Source: Actinomycetes bacterium (GTDB lineage: Bacteria > Actinomycetota > Actinomycetes > JAJYSQ01). From it: DNA of 10,018 nt. The position numbers and the translations under genes were made by a program. Position 1 is the stretch's first letter; each line of letters begins with the position of its first letter. The notes beneath the pieces were generated by a model that saw only the letters and a program-made list of their open reading frames with translations, searched no databases and was not told the DNA's origin. The stretch covers positions 1-10,018 of the forward strand of contig JAJYSQ010000023.1 of NCBI GenBank assembly GCA_021793495.1, in the 5' to 3' direction. This document shows, in pieces, positions 1 through 6,523 of this stretch.

Positions 1-408
1 GACCCGAACCCGCCCGGCCCGGCCGATGCCGAACCGGACCTGTCTGCCGACGAAGCCTCGCGCACCCTGGCGGTGCCCGAGGCACCCGCAGCCGAGGCGA
101 GCCATGCCGGGCGGGTCCACGTGCCGGGTCGAACTCGGGCCGGCGGGGTGTGGGTGGCTGCGGTCGGGTTCGCGGTCGTGCTGGTCCTGCTCCTGGTCTT
201 CATCCTGCAGAACGGCCAGCACGTACCGGTCCGCTTCCTCGGGTGGCATGCCAACCTGCCGGTCGGGGTGGCGATGGTGTTCGCCGCGGTGGCCGGCCTG
301 CTCCTGGTGGCCGTCCCCGGCACCGTACGGATCCTGCAGCTGCGTCGCGGCGCACGGCGGGCGGTCCGTGGCGCGGGAGGCGGGTCTTCCCGCCAGCGAC
401 GAAGGTAG
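1..408 (+). CDS. LapA-domain small membrane protein (5' end outside window)
   Basis: The reading frame is open from the first base of the window to TAG at 406-408, giving at least 135 residues, so the start probably lies upstream. An internal GTG at 73 could also start it, but it has no clear ribosome binding site. The visible N-terminal 45 residues are rich in Pro, Ala, Asp and Glu and should be cytoplasmic. Two membrane segments follow (about 48-70 and 86-106). Between them lies the LapA/DUF1049 signature: FILQN at 67-71, then V-x-V-x-F-L and a short loop with a Trp. The protein ends in an Arg-rich cytoplasmic tail. In the family, such proteins are small inner-membrane proteins; the E. coli member LapA works with LapB in lipopolysaccharide assembly control, which cannot apply to a Gram-positive, so the role here is unknown. 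It is probably cotranscribed with the membrane protein 8 bp downstream. Family confidence is good; function is not assigned. Confidence 0.8.
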   Translation, partial: DPNPPGPADAEPDLSADEASRTLAVPEAPAAEASHAGRVHVPGRTRAGGVWVAAVGFAVVLVLLLVFILQNGQHVPVRFLGWHANLPVGVAMVFAAVAGLLLVAVPGTVRILQLRRGARRAVRGAGGGSSRQRRR

Positions 409-416
409 GCTGGCCC

Positions 417-1646
417 ATGGGGAACGTGGACCGCCGGGGGGAGCCGGCGGCACCGGCCAGCGGCGTCGTGCCCAGCGCGGTGCGGACCGCCGCGGCATGG
501 TCATGGCGTCTGTTGGTGATCGCCGGCGCGGCCGCCCTGGTGCTCCTGGTCATGGTCCGTATGCGGCTTCTGGTGTTCCCGCTGGTGGTGGCCCTGCTGC
601 TCGCGGCGGGTCTGCAGCCGAGCGTGGCTCGGCTGCGGCACTGGGGAGTCTCGCGCGGGTTGTCGGCGGCGCTCGTCTTCGTCGGCGGGCTGGCCGTGGT
701 CGTGGGGGTGTTCACCCTGCTGGCCACGCTGCTGACGCGTGACTTCTCCACGATCACCGCCAATGTCCAGGGCGGGCTCAGCGAGATCCGTCGATGGCTG
801 GCCACCGGACCGCTGCACGTCGACGACGCGCAGGTGGCCACGCTGCTGGACCAGGCCAAGCGGAGCCTGGCCGCACACCGTGGGACCTTGGCAACCGGGG
901 CGATCCAGACGGCGACCGTGGCCGGGGAGCTGATCGCCGGGGCGCTGCTGTCGTTGTTCGCCACTTTTTTCTTCCTCTACGACGGCCGAGGGATCTGGAC
1001 CTGGGTGGTCCGGCTCCTGCCGCGCTCGACCGAGGACCGAGCGGTGGCTGCCGGCGAACGGGCTTGGGTGACCTTGGTCAGCTATGTGCGGGGACAGGTG
1101 ATCATTGCCGCGGTCGATGCGATCGGGGTGACGGTCGTGCTGCTCGCCCTGCGGGTGCCGCTCGCTGCGCCGCTGGGCATCATCGTGTTCATCGGCGCGT
1201 TCGTGCCCATCGTCGGGGCGCTGCTGTCTGGCTCGGTGGCCGTGCTCGTCGCACTGGTCGCCCACGGCGTGCTGACCGCGGTGCTGGTCCTGGCCGCGAT
1301 CCTGGCGGTGCAGCAGATCGAGAGCCACGTGTTGCAACCGCTCATCATGGGCAAGCTCGTCCGCCTGCACCCCTTGGCAGTGGTCCTGGCGGTCACCGGG
1401 GGTGCGCTGCTGGCCGGGATCAGCGGGGCGGTGATCGCGGTGCCGACCGTCGCCACGATCAACGCCGTGGTGGTCTACCTGGTCCGCGGGGTCGACGTCG
1501 AGGATGAACCGCATCCGTTGGTCTACCCCGACCCGGGTGGCCGGCACCCGCCGGAGCCCCCCGAGGCCGCCGCGGGGGACCCGGCTGTGGGAGAAACGAA
1601 ACTGGGGGACCATCGGCTGCATCCGCCCGTCGGTCCCGGCGTATAG
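417..1646 (+). CDS. AI-2E/PerM-family transporter
   Basis: A 409-residue polytopic membrane protein of the AI-2E (formerly DUF20/UPF0118, PerM-like) family. I chose ATG 417 because GAAGG at 401-405, inside the end of the previous gene, lies 11 bp upstream. The family order is visible: two N-terminal membrane helices (about 30-47 and 50-66), another near 82-104, a soluble region (about 108-165), then a hydrophobic C-terminal half. Family landmarks include FFFLYDG (184-190), YVRGQ (223-227), FVPIVG (262-267), QQIESHVLQPLIMG (299-312) and a final glycine-rich helix with AVPTVA (341-346). The tail from about 360 is hydrophilic, rich in Pro and His, and probably disordered. Members have been linked to AI-2 export, Na+/H+ exchange and osmotic stress in different bacteria, so the substrate cannot be given from sequence. 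Length is slightly above the family's usual 350-400. Confidence 0.9.
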   Translation: MGNVDRRGEPAAPASGVVPSAVRTAAAWSWRLLVIAGAAALVLLVMVRMRLLVFPLVVALLLAAGLQPSVARLRHWGVSRGLSAALVFVGGLAVVVGVFTLLATLLTRDFSTITANVQGGLSEIRRWLATGPLHVDDAQVATLLDQAKRSLAAHRGTLATGAIQTATVAGELIAGALLSLFATFFFLYDGRGIWTWVVRLLPRSTEDRAVAAGERAWVTLVSYVRGQVIIAAVDAIGVTVVLLALRVPLAAPLGIIVFIGAFVPIVGALLSGSVAVLVALVAHGVLTAVLVLAAILAVQQIESHVLQPLIMGKLVRLHPLAVVLAVTGGALLAGISGAVIAVPTVATINAVVVYLVRGVDVEDEPHPLVYPDPGGRHPPEPPEAAAGDPAVGETKLGDHRLHPPVGPGV

Positions 1647-1651
1647 GTTTC

Positions 1652-1666
1652 CCTCGACGATCGAGG
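1652..1666 (+). terminator. short stem-loop after the AI-2E family gene
   Basis: CCTCGA (1652-1657), a 3-base loop CGA, and TCGAGG (1661-1666) form a perfect 6-bp stem, 5 bases after the stop at 1646. There is no T-run behind it, so it is at best a weak or factor-assisted terminator. The remaining gap up to the pntAA start (1667-1780) must hold the promoter of the transhydrogenase operon, but I see no convincing -35/-10 pair there. Confidence 0.25.
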
Positions 1667-1780
1667 TGCACCGGTCGGTTGTGGCCGGCCTGGTGCGGAC
1701 GAGGCGGGACCGGTGAGCGCAGTGACGGTCGGATTCACCAGGGGTCGTCGGCAGACTGCCCCGCACCCAGGTCGTGCTCG

Positions 1781-2965
1781 ATGAGGATCGTCGTGCCCTG
1801 CGAGGTACGCCCGGGGGAGCAACGGGTGGCCATGGTGCCCGAGGTCGTGCCGCTGCTCCTGGGGCTCGGGGCCGAGGTGGTCGTCGAGCACGGGGCCGGT
1901 CAGGCGGCTTTCGCTTCCGACGAGGCCTACCGGGCCGCCGGTGCTGAGGTCCGTGACGGCGACGTGCTCGTCGACGCTGATGCGGTGCTCACGGTGTCTC
2001 CGCTCACCGTCGAGCAGGCTCGTCGACTGCCCGAGGGAGCGGTGACGATCGGGTTCCTGGCCCCTGAGGCGAACCTCGACCTGATCCGTACCTACCGTGA
2101 TCGGGGAGTGTCCGGGTTCTCCTTCGAGCTGGTGCCGCGCATCTCACGGGCCCAGTCGATGGATGCACTGACCTCGCAGGCGCTCGTCGCGGGCTACCGG
2201 GCGACCCTGGTGGCGGCCGCGATGCTGCCCCGGTTCTTCCCGCTGTACATGACGGCGGCCGGCACCATCCCGCCGGCCCGGGTGCTCGTCCTGGGTGCCG
2301 GCGTGGCCGGTCTGCAGGCGATCGGGACCGCGCGACGGCTCGGTGCCGTGGTCGAGGCGTACGACGTGCGGACCTCCTCGGCCGAGGAGGTCCGCAGCAT
2401 GGGCGCCGCCTTCGTCAACGTGGACCTCGAGGTGCTGGAGGCCGCTGGCGGGTATGCCCGCGAGATGGGCGAGGATCGTGCGCGCCGTCAGCGGGAGCTG
2501 CTCGCACCGTACGTGGCTGCGGCGGACGCGGTGATCACCACCGCTTCCGTGCCGGGGCGCGAGGCGCCGCTGCTGGTCACCACGGAGATGGTGGAGGGGA
2601 TGCGTCCAGGCTCTGTGGTGGTCGACCTCGCCGCCGAGACCGGGGGGAACTGCGAGCTGTCCCGGCCCGGGCGCACCATCCGCCATGGACAGGTCTCCGT
2701 GTGGGGTGGGGCTGACGTGCCCAGCCAGATGCCGGTGCATGCCAGCTTCCTCTACGCCCGCAACGTGGCCAACTTGCTGGCCCTGATGGTCCGGGAGGGT
2801 CGACTCGACCCCGACCTGGGGGACGAGGTCCTGGCTGGAGCGGCCGTCACCCATCGGGGGCAGGTCGTGCACCCGGCGACCCGGGCGCTGCTCGACCCAG
2901 GCCCAGACCCGGCCGGTGAGGCCGGTCCCACGGCCAGTCTCGACCAGGGAGGGGAACGGCCATGA
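1781..2965 (+). CDS. pntAA: proton-translocating NAD(P) transhydrogenase, alpha subunit part 1 (NAD(H)-binding domain I)
   Basis: This 394-residue soluble subunit binds NAD(H) and exchanges hydride with NADP(H) held by PntB, at the cytoplasmic face of the membrane complex. It has the alanine dehydrogenase/PNT architecture: an N-terminal domain starting M-R-I-V-V-P, with E-V-R-P-G-E-Q-R-V-A and the signature R-I-S-R-A-Q-S-M-D near residue 120. A Rossmann fold follows, with VLVLGAGVAGLQA at 168-180 and then E-A-Y-D-V-R. A later segment reads V-V-D-L-A-A-E-T-G-G-N-C-E. The invariant transhydrogenase features favour this over alanine dehydrogenase, and pntAB and pntB follow directly. ATG 1781 fits the conserved N terminus; upstream sequence is poor in Shine-Dalgarno character. 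The last codons contain GGGAGGGG (2947-2954), the ribosome binding site for pntAB, whose ATG overlaps this gene's TGA. The residues after about 370 (Pro/Gly-rich) are a non-conserved tail. Confidence 0.95.
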   Translation: MRIVVPCEVRPGEQRVAMVPEVVPLLLGLGAEVVVEHGAGQAAFASDEAYRAAGAEVRDGDVLVDADAVLTVSPLTVEQARRLPEGAVTIGFLAPEANLDLIRTYRDRGVSGFSFELVPRISRAQSMDALTSQALVAGYRATLVAAAMLPRFFPLYMTAAGTIPPARVLVLGAGVAGLQAIGTARRLGAVVEAYDVRTSSAEEVRSMGAAFVNVDLEVLEAAGGYAREMGEDRARRQRELLAPYVAAADAVITTASVPGREAPLLVTTEMVEGMRPGSVVVDLAAETGGNCELSRPGRTIRHGQVSVWGGADVPSQMPVHASFLYARNVANLLALMVREGRLDPDLGDEVLAGAAVTHRGQVVHPATRALLDPGPDPAGEAGPTASLDQGGERP

Positions 2966-3300
2966 CCAGTGGCGTCGGCCTGTTGACGATCTTCGTACTC
3001 GCTGTGTTCGTGGGGTTCGAAGTTGTTGCGAAGGTCTCCACGATGCTGCACACGCCTCTGATGTCGGGGGCGAACGCGATCCACGGGGTGATCCTCGTCG
3101 GGGCGATCCTGGTGGCCGGCCGGGCTTCCGGTGCCGTCGAGCTCACCCTGGGACTGGTCGCCGTCGCCTTGGCCGCGGCCAACATGGTGGGCGGATTCGT
3201 GGTGACCGACCGGATGCTGGAGATGTTCCGCGGCCGATCCGCGCCTGGGCAGCCACGACCCGCCCCGTCGGGCTCCGCCGACCGTCGGGGCGGGTCGTGA
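2962..3300 (+). CDS. pntAB: NAD(P) transhydrogenase, alpha subunit part 2 (membrane domain II)
   Basis: A 112-residue hydrophobic protein that supplies the alpha-side membrane helices of the transhydrogenase proton channel. Helices lie at about 5-23, 38-53 and 60-81. Family landmarks are the block LTIFVLAVFVGFEV (8-21), HTPLMSGANAIHG (30-42), and the end VGGFVVTDRMLEMF (76-89). The start ATG at 2962 overlaps the upstream TGA (ATGA), with a strong purine-rich site at 2947-2956, so translation is probably coupled. In E. coli this domain is fused to domain I in one PntA chain; the split form seen here is common in other bacteria. Residues 90-112 form an Arg/Pro/Gly-rich tail beyond the usual family end. 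The stop TGA at 3298-3300 overlaps the ATG of pntB by one base. Confidence 0.95.
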   Translation: MTSGVGLLTIFVLAVFVGFEVVAKVSTMLHTPLMSGANAIHGVILVGAILVAGRASGAVELTLGLVAVALAAANMVGGFVVTDRMLEMFRGRSAPGQPRPAPSGSADRRGGS

Positions 3301-4685
3301 TGGGCCGACCTGGGGTAGACCTGGCCTACCTGGTCGCAGCCGTCGCGTTCATCCTCGCGCTCAAGGGGCTGTCCTCGCCCCGGTCCGCGCGTCGGGGCAA
3401 CCTGATCGGTGCGGCCGGCGCGGTGCTGGCCACGGTCGTCGTGCTGACCACCGAGCACCTGGCCCACCTGCCCGAGATCCTCGCGGTGATGGTGCTGGGT
3501 GGCGGGGTCGGGGTGCTGGCCGCGAGGCGGGTGGCCATGACCGCGATGCCGCAGCTGGTCGCGTTGTTCAACGGGGTGGGTGGCGGTGCGGCCGCCCTGG
3601 TCGCCGTCCTGGAGTTCACCGGTAGGGGGCACCAGCCGCTGGGGACGGGGGCGGCGACCGTCTTCGCCATCGTCGTCGGGTCGGTGAGCTTCTCCGGCTC
3701 GGCGTTGACCTTCGCCAAGCTCCAGGAGCTGATGACCACTCGTCCGGTCGTCCTGCCTGCGGGCCGGTGGGTCTCGGTGGGCACCGCGGTAGCCGTGCTG
3801 GTGGCCGCAGCATGGCTGGCCGCGACCGGAGGTGGCTCACCGGCCACGCTGGTGCTGGTGGTGCTGGCGGTGCTGGCGCTGATCTTCGGCGTGCTGTTCG
3901 TGCTGCCGGTCGGTGGCGCTGACGTCCCCATCGTCATCTCGCTGCTCAACGCCTTCACCGGATTGTCGGTGGCTGCCAGCGGCTACCTGCTGGGGAACGT
4001 GCTGCTGATCGTGGCTGGGACCCTGGTCGGGGCCTCCGGGACGATCCTCACCCGGCTGATGGCCCAAGCCATGGGCCGGCCCCTGACCAGCACGCTGTTC
4101 GGTGCCTTCCAGGCGCGGGACGCGACCGCGGTGACCGCTGGAGCCGCCGATCGTCCGGTGCGCACCGGTAGCCCGGAGGACGTGGCGATCATGCTCGGGT
4201 ACGCCCGCAAGGTGGTGCTCGTCCCGGGGTACGGGCTGGCCGTGGCCCAGGGCCAGCATGCGTTGCGTGAGCTCGCCGAGCTGCTGGTTGACCGGGGCGT
4301 GGCGGTCGAGTACGGCATCCATCCGGTGGCCGGGCGCATGCCGGGGCACATGAACGTCCTGCTGGCCGAGGCCAACGTGCCGTACGACCAGCTCAAGGAG
4401 ATGGACCAGGCCAATTCCGAGATGTCCAGCACGGATGTCGCCCTGGTCGTGGGGGCCAACGACGTGGTCAACCCCGCGGCACGGACCTCGCCGGGCTCGC
4501 CGATCTACGGCATGCCGATTCTCAACGTCGACCAGGCTCAGTCGATCGTGTTCCTCAAGCGCTCGATGCGCCCAGGCTTTGCCGGTATCGACAACGAGCT
4601 GTTGTTCGACCCCAAGACCACCATGCTGTTCGGCGACGCGAAGGACTCGTTGACCAAGGTGGTCGCCGCGGTCAAGGGGCTGTAG
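3300..4685 (+). CDS. pntB: NAD(P) transhydrogenase, beta subunit (membrane and NADP(H)-binding domains)
   Basis: This 461-residue subunit carries most of the membrane proton channel and the NADP(H)-binding domain III. The complex uses the proton gradient to reduce NADP+ with NADH. Residues 1 to about 270 hold around eight or nine hydrophobic helices, including the conserved VGGGAAALVA stretch. Domain III occupies roughly 290-461, with GYGLAVAQGQ (310-319), the GIHPVAGRMPGHMNVLLAEA block, GANDVVNPAA from 385, KRSMRPGFAGIDN, and MLFGDAK near the C terminus. These are the NADPH-binding elements, and the length matches the family. The start is ATG 3300, overlapping the pntAB stop by one base; an in-frame GTG at 3297 immediately before it is an alternative. 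The only difference I noted from the E. coli pattern is Gly instead of Ala at 318. The 3' end contains AAGGGG (4674-4679), serving the next gene. Confidence 0.97.
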   Translation: MGRPGVDLAYLVAAVAFILALKGLSSPRSARRGNLIGAAGAVLATVVVLTTEHLAHLPEILAVMVLGGGVGVLAARRVAMTAMPQLVALFNGVGGGAAALVAVLEFTGRGHQPLGTGAATVFAIVVGSVSFSGSALTFAKLQELMTTRPVVLPAGRWVSVGTAVAVLVAAAWLAATGGGSPATLVLVVLAVLALIFGVLFVLPVGGADVPIVISLLNAFTGLSVAASGYLLGNVLLIVAGTLVGASGTILTRLMAQAMGRPLTSTLFGAFQARDATAVTAGAADRPVRTGSPEDVAIMLGYARKVVLVPGYGLAVAQGQHALRELAELLVDRGVAVEYGIHPVAGRMPGHMNVLLAEANVPYDQLKEMDQANSEMSSTDVALVVGANDVVNPAARTSPGSPIYGMPILNVDQAQSIVFLKRSMRPGFAGIDNELLFDPKTTMLFGDAKDSLTKVVAAVKGL

Positions 4686-4688
4686 GCG

Positions 4689-5765
4689 GTGCTCGGCGCG
4701 AGCCGGACACCGGCGGGTCCCGTGCCGGCCCGGATGCGGGCCTGGCAGGCTGTGCGGCCCGGGCCGATGGCCGGTGCGGCTCGTGCTCCGGGCCTGGATC
4801 TGGTCGAGCTCCCGGTACCCACCCCGGGGCGGGGGGAGATCCTGGTCCAGGTTGCCGCGTGCGGGGTGTGCCGCACCGACCTGCATGTGGTCGAAGGGGA
4901 CCTCGTGGTGCACCGGCCCCGCGTGGTCCCCGGTCACGAGGTGGTCGGGCACGTGGCCGCTCTCGGCGCCACCGCCGAGCGGTTCGCCGTCGGTGACCGG
5001 GTCGGTCTGGCGTGGCTGCGTTCCACCTGTGGGGCGTGCCGGTTCTGCCGGCGCGGGGCAGAGAACCTGTGCGCGGGGTCGGCCTACACCGGGTGGGATG
5101 CCGACGGCGGCTACGCCGAGTACGCCGTGGCCCGCCAGGAGTACGCCTACCGGCTTCCCGAGCAGTTCGCCGACACCGAGGCGGCTCCCTTGCTGTGCGC
5201 GGGGATCATCGGATACCGCGCGCTGCGTCGCGCTCGGCTACCACCCGGTGGGCGGCTGGGGATCTACGGTTTCGGCGCCTCGGCGCACCTCGCGGCTCAG
5301 GTCGCGCTGGCCCAGGGGGCGGTGGTGCACGTGATGACCCGGTCCGCGCAGGCCCGCCGGCTCGCCCGGGACCTCGGCGCCGCGTCGGCCCAGGACACGT
5401 ACGACCCGCCGCCCGAACCGCTGGACGCCGCCCTGGACTTCACCCCTGTCGGTCAGAGCGTCCCGGCGGGGCTGGTCGCCCTCGACCGTGGCGGCACCCT
5501 GGTGGTCGCTGGCATCCATCTCAGCGACATCCCACCGCTGCGGTACGCCGAGCACCTGTTCGGCGAGAAGGACCTGCGCAGCGTCACGTCGACCACCCGT
5601 GCAGACGGGGAGGAGTTCCTGCTCCTGGCGGCGCGCCTGCGCGTTCGGGTGACGACCACGGCCTACCCGTTCGACGCGGCCGACCGGGCGCTCGCCGACC
5701 TGGCAGCCGACCGGGTCGCGGGGGCCGCGGTGCTCGTGATGGGCGGGCAGACCTCCTGCCCGTGA
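4689..5765 (+). CDS. zinc-dependent alcohol dehydrogenase family protein (medium-chain)
   Basis: A 358-residue cytoplasmic medium-chain dehydrogenase/reductase. The GroES-like half has the catalytic-zinc ligands Cys61 (in CGVCRTD), His83-Glu84 (PGHEVVG) and Cys170. The structural-zinc cysteines are 114, 117, 120 and 128. The Rossmann half has the unusual loop GFGASAH (194-200) in place of the common GxGxxG. This loop, with VHVMTRS after it, matches my memory of a distinct actinobacterial zinc-binding ADH subfamily (TIGR02822-like). GTG 4689 follows pntB by 3 bp with AAGGGG (4674-4679) 9 bp upstream; ATG 4734, at Met16 where similarity begins, is the alternative. Cotranscription with pntB is likely and suggests a link to NAD(P)H balance, but the substrate is unknown. 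The last 103 bases overlap the convergent crotonase gene. Confidence 0.9.
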   Translation: MLGASRTPAGPVPARMRAWQAVRPGPMAGAARAPGLDLVELPVPTPGRGEILVQVAACGVCRTDLHVVEGDLVVHRPRVVPGHEVVGHVAALGATAERFAVGDRVGLAWLRSTCGACRFCRRGAENLCAGSAYTGWDADGGYAEYAVARQEYAYRLPEQFADTEAAPLLCAGIIGYRALRRARLPPGGRLGIYGFGASAHLAAQVALAQGAVVHVMTRSAQARRLARDLGAASAQDTYDPPPEPLDAALDFTPVGQSVPAGLVALDRGGTLVVAGIHLSDIPPLRYAEHLFGEKDLRSVTSTTRADGEEFLLLAARLRVRVTTTAYPFDAADRALADLAADRVAGAAVLVMGGQTSCP

Positions 5766-6523
5766 CGCCCGGCCCCCGCGACAAACGTGGCGGCTGCCAG
5801 GTCGGCGCCCGCAGCCAGGGAGACCAGCCCGTGCCGGTGCTCCGTGGCCAGGGCTTCTGGTTCGGGCAGGCCCAGGCACTCGTACACGGACGCACGGTCC
5901 TCGCGCAGGCAGGTCGCGGGGGCCGCGGCCAGCTGGTGGGCCAGCGCCTCCGCCTCGGCTCGCGCCCGACCCGGGGGGACGACCCGGGTGGCCAGCCCCA
6001 TCGCGTACGCCTGGGTGGCGTCCACCGGGCGCCCCGTCAGGATCAGGTCCAACGCCCGACCCAGCCCGACGATGCGCGGCAGCCGGACCGTGCCGCCGTC
6101 GACCAGCGGTACCCCGAAGCGTCGGCAGAACACGCCGAGGATCGCATCGGACTCCACGACGCGCAGGTCGCACCACAGGGCGAGCTCCAGCCCTCCGGCG
6201 ACCGCGTACCCGCTGATCGCAGCGATCACCGGGATGCTCATGGTCATCCGGGTCGGGCCCATCGGCCCATCCCCGTCGGCAGCCACCCGGTTGCCGTCGC
6301 CGGCCGCGACCCCGCGCAGGTCGGCCCCTGCGCAGAACGTCCCCCCGGCGCCCCACAGGACCGCGGCCCGGAACCGCGGGTCGGCGTCGATCCGCCGGAA
6401 GACCTCGGCCAGCGTCTCGGCGGTCGCTCGGTCGACCGCGTTGCGCACCTGCGGACGGTCCAGGACCACCGTGGCCACGGGCGGCTCCCCCTCGACCCGT
6501 ACGGGGGCGTGGGAGTCGCTCAT
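5663..6523 (-). CDS. crotonase/enoyl-CoA hydratase family protein
   Basis: A 286-residue crotonase-fold protein acting on acyl-CoA thioesters, probably in the same pathway as the acyl-CoA synthetase before it. Oxyanion-hole elements are present: [10 protein letters not shown] (60-69) and the second loop [13 protein letters not shown] (104-116), with Glu113 matching the first catalytic Glu of enoyl-CoA hydratase. The position matching the second Glu is Cys133 (LGVFCRRFG), with Asp142 just before GGTVRLPR. Classical hydratase activity is therefore not assured; isomerase, hydrolase or other chemistry is possible. ATG 6523 forms an ATGA overlap with the upstream gene's stop, implying translational coupling. 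The family usually ends near residue 255 (AGAGRHG). The remaining ~32 residues are low-complexity Ala/Ser/Arg, encoded antisense to the ADH gene, and probably follow from loss of a stop codon. Confidence 0.88.
   Translation of the reverse strand: MSDSHAPVRVEGEPPVATVVLDRPQVRNAVDRATAETLAEVFRRIDADPRFRAAVLWGAGGTFCAGADLRGVAAGDGNRVAADGDGPMGPTRMTMSIPVIAAISGYAVAGGLELALWCDLRVVESDAILGVFCRRFGVPLVDGGTVRLPRIVGLGRALDLILTGRPVDATQAYAMGLATRVVPPGRARAEAEALAHQLAAAPATCLREDRASVYECLGLPEPEALATEHRHGLVSLAAGADLAAATFVAGAGRHGQEVCPPITSTAAPATRSAARSASARSAASNG
5716..5781. repeat. nested inverted repeats at the convergent ADH/crotonase junction, possible bidirectional terminator
   Basis: The outer arms are a perfect 12-bp inverted repeat, TCGCGGGGGCCG at 5716-5727 and CGGCCCCCGCGA at 5770-5781. 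Inside lies a compact hairpin: CGGGCAG at 5744-5750, loop ACCTC, and CTGCCCG at 5756-5762. The hairpin ends exactly at the ADH stop codon (5763-5765). On the other strand it begins a few codons after the conserved end of the crotonase. Neither strand has a clear T-run, so an intrinsic terminator is not proven, but the position between two converging genes fits a shared end point. GC-rich arms of this size can also arise by chance. Confidence 0.45.

Noticed and set aside
417..1646. Quorum-sensing exporter as the assigned function of the AI-2E family protein
   Set aside because: The family name comes from one member. Others act in ion exchange or stress, and nothing here (no luxS or lsr gene in the window) supports AI-2 transport.
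1712..1739. GGTGA ... TCACC inverted repeat before pntAA as an operator
   Set aside because: The arms are only 5 bp with an 18-bp gap, easily met by chance. No regulator gene or promoter element is nearby to support it.
501..1766. Long open frame on the minus strand opposite the AI-2E family gene
   Set aside because: The translation is rich in Arg, Gln, His and Gly with no family features, as expected from antisense reading of GC-rich coding DNA. The plus-strand gene is clear.
3840..3885. Repetitive CTGGTGCTGGTGGTGCTGG stretch in pntB as a tandem repeat
   Set aside because: It encodes a Leu/Val-rich membrane helix of PntB; the repetition follows from codon bias.
3837..4952. Long minus-strand frame opposite pntB
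   Set aside because: It has a His/Arg/Gly-rich composition, no motifs and no ribosome binding site; it is a shadow of pntB.
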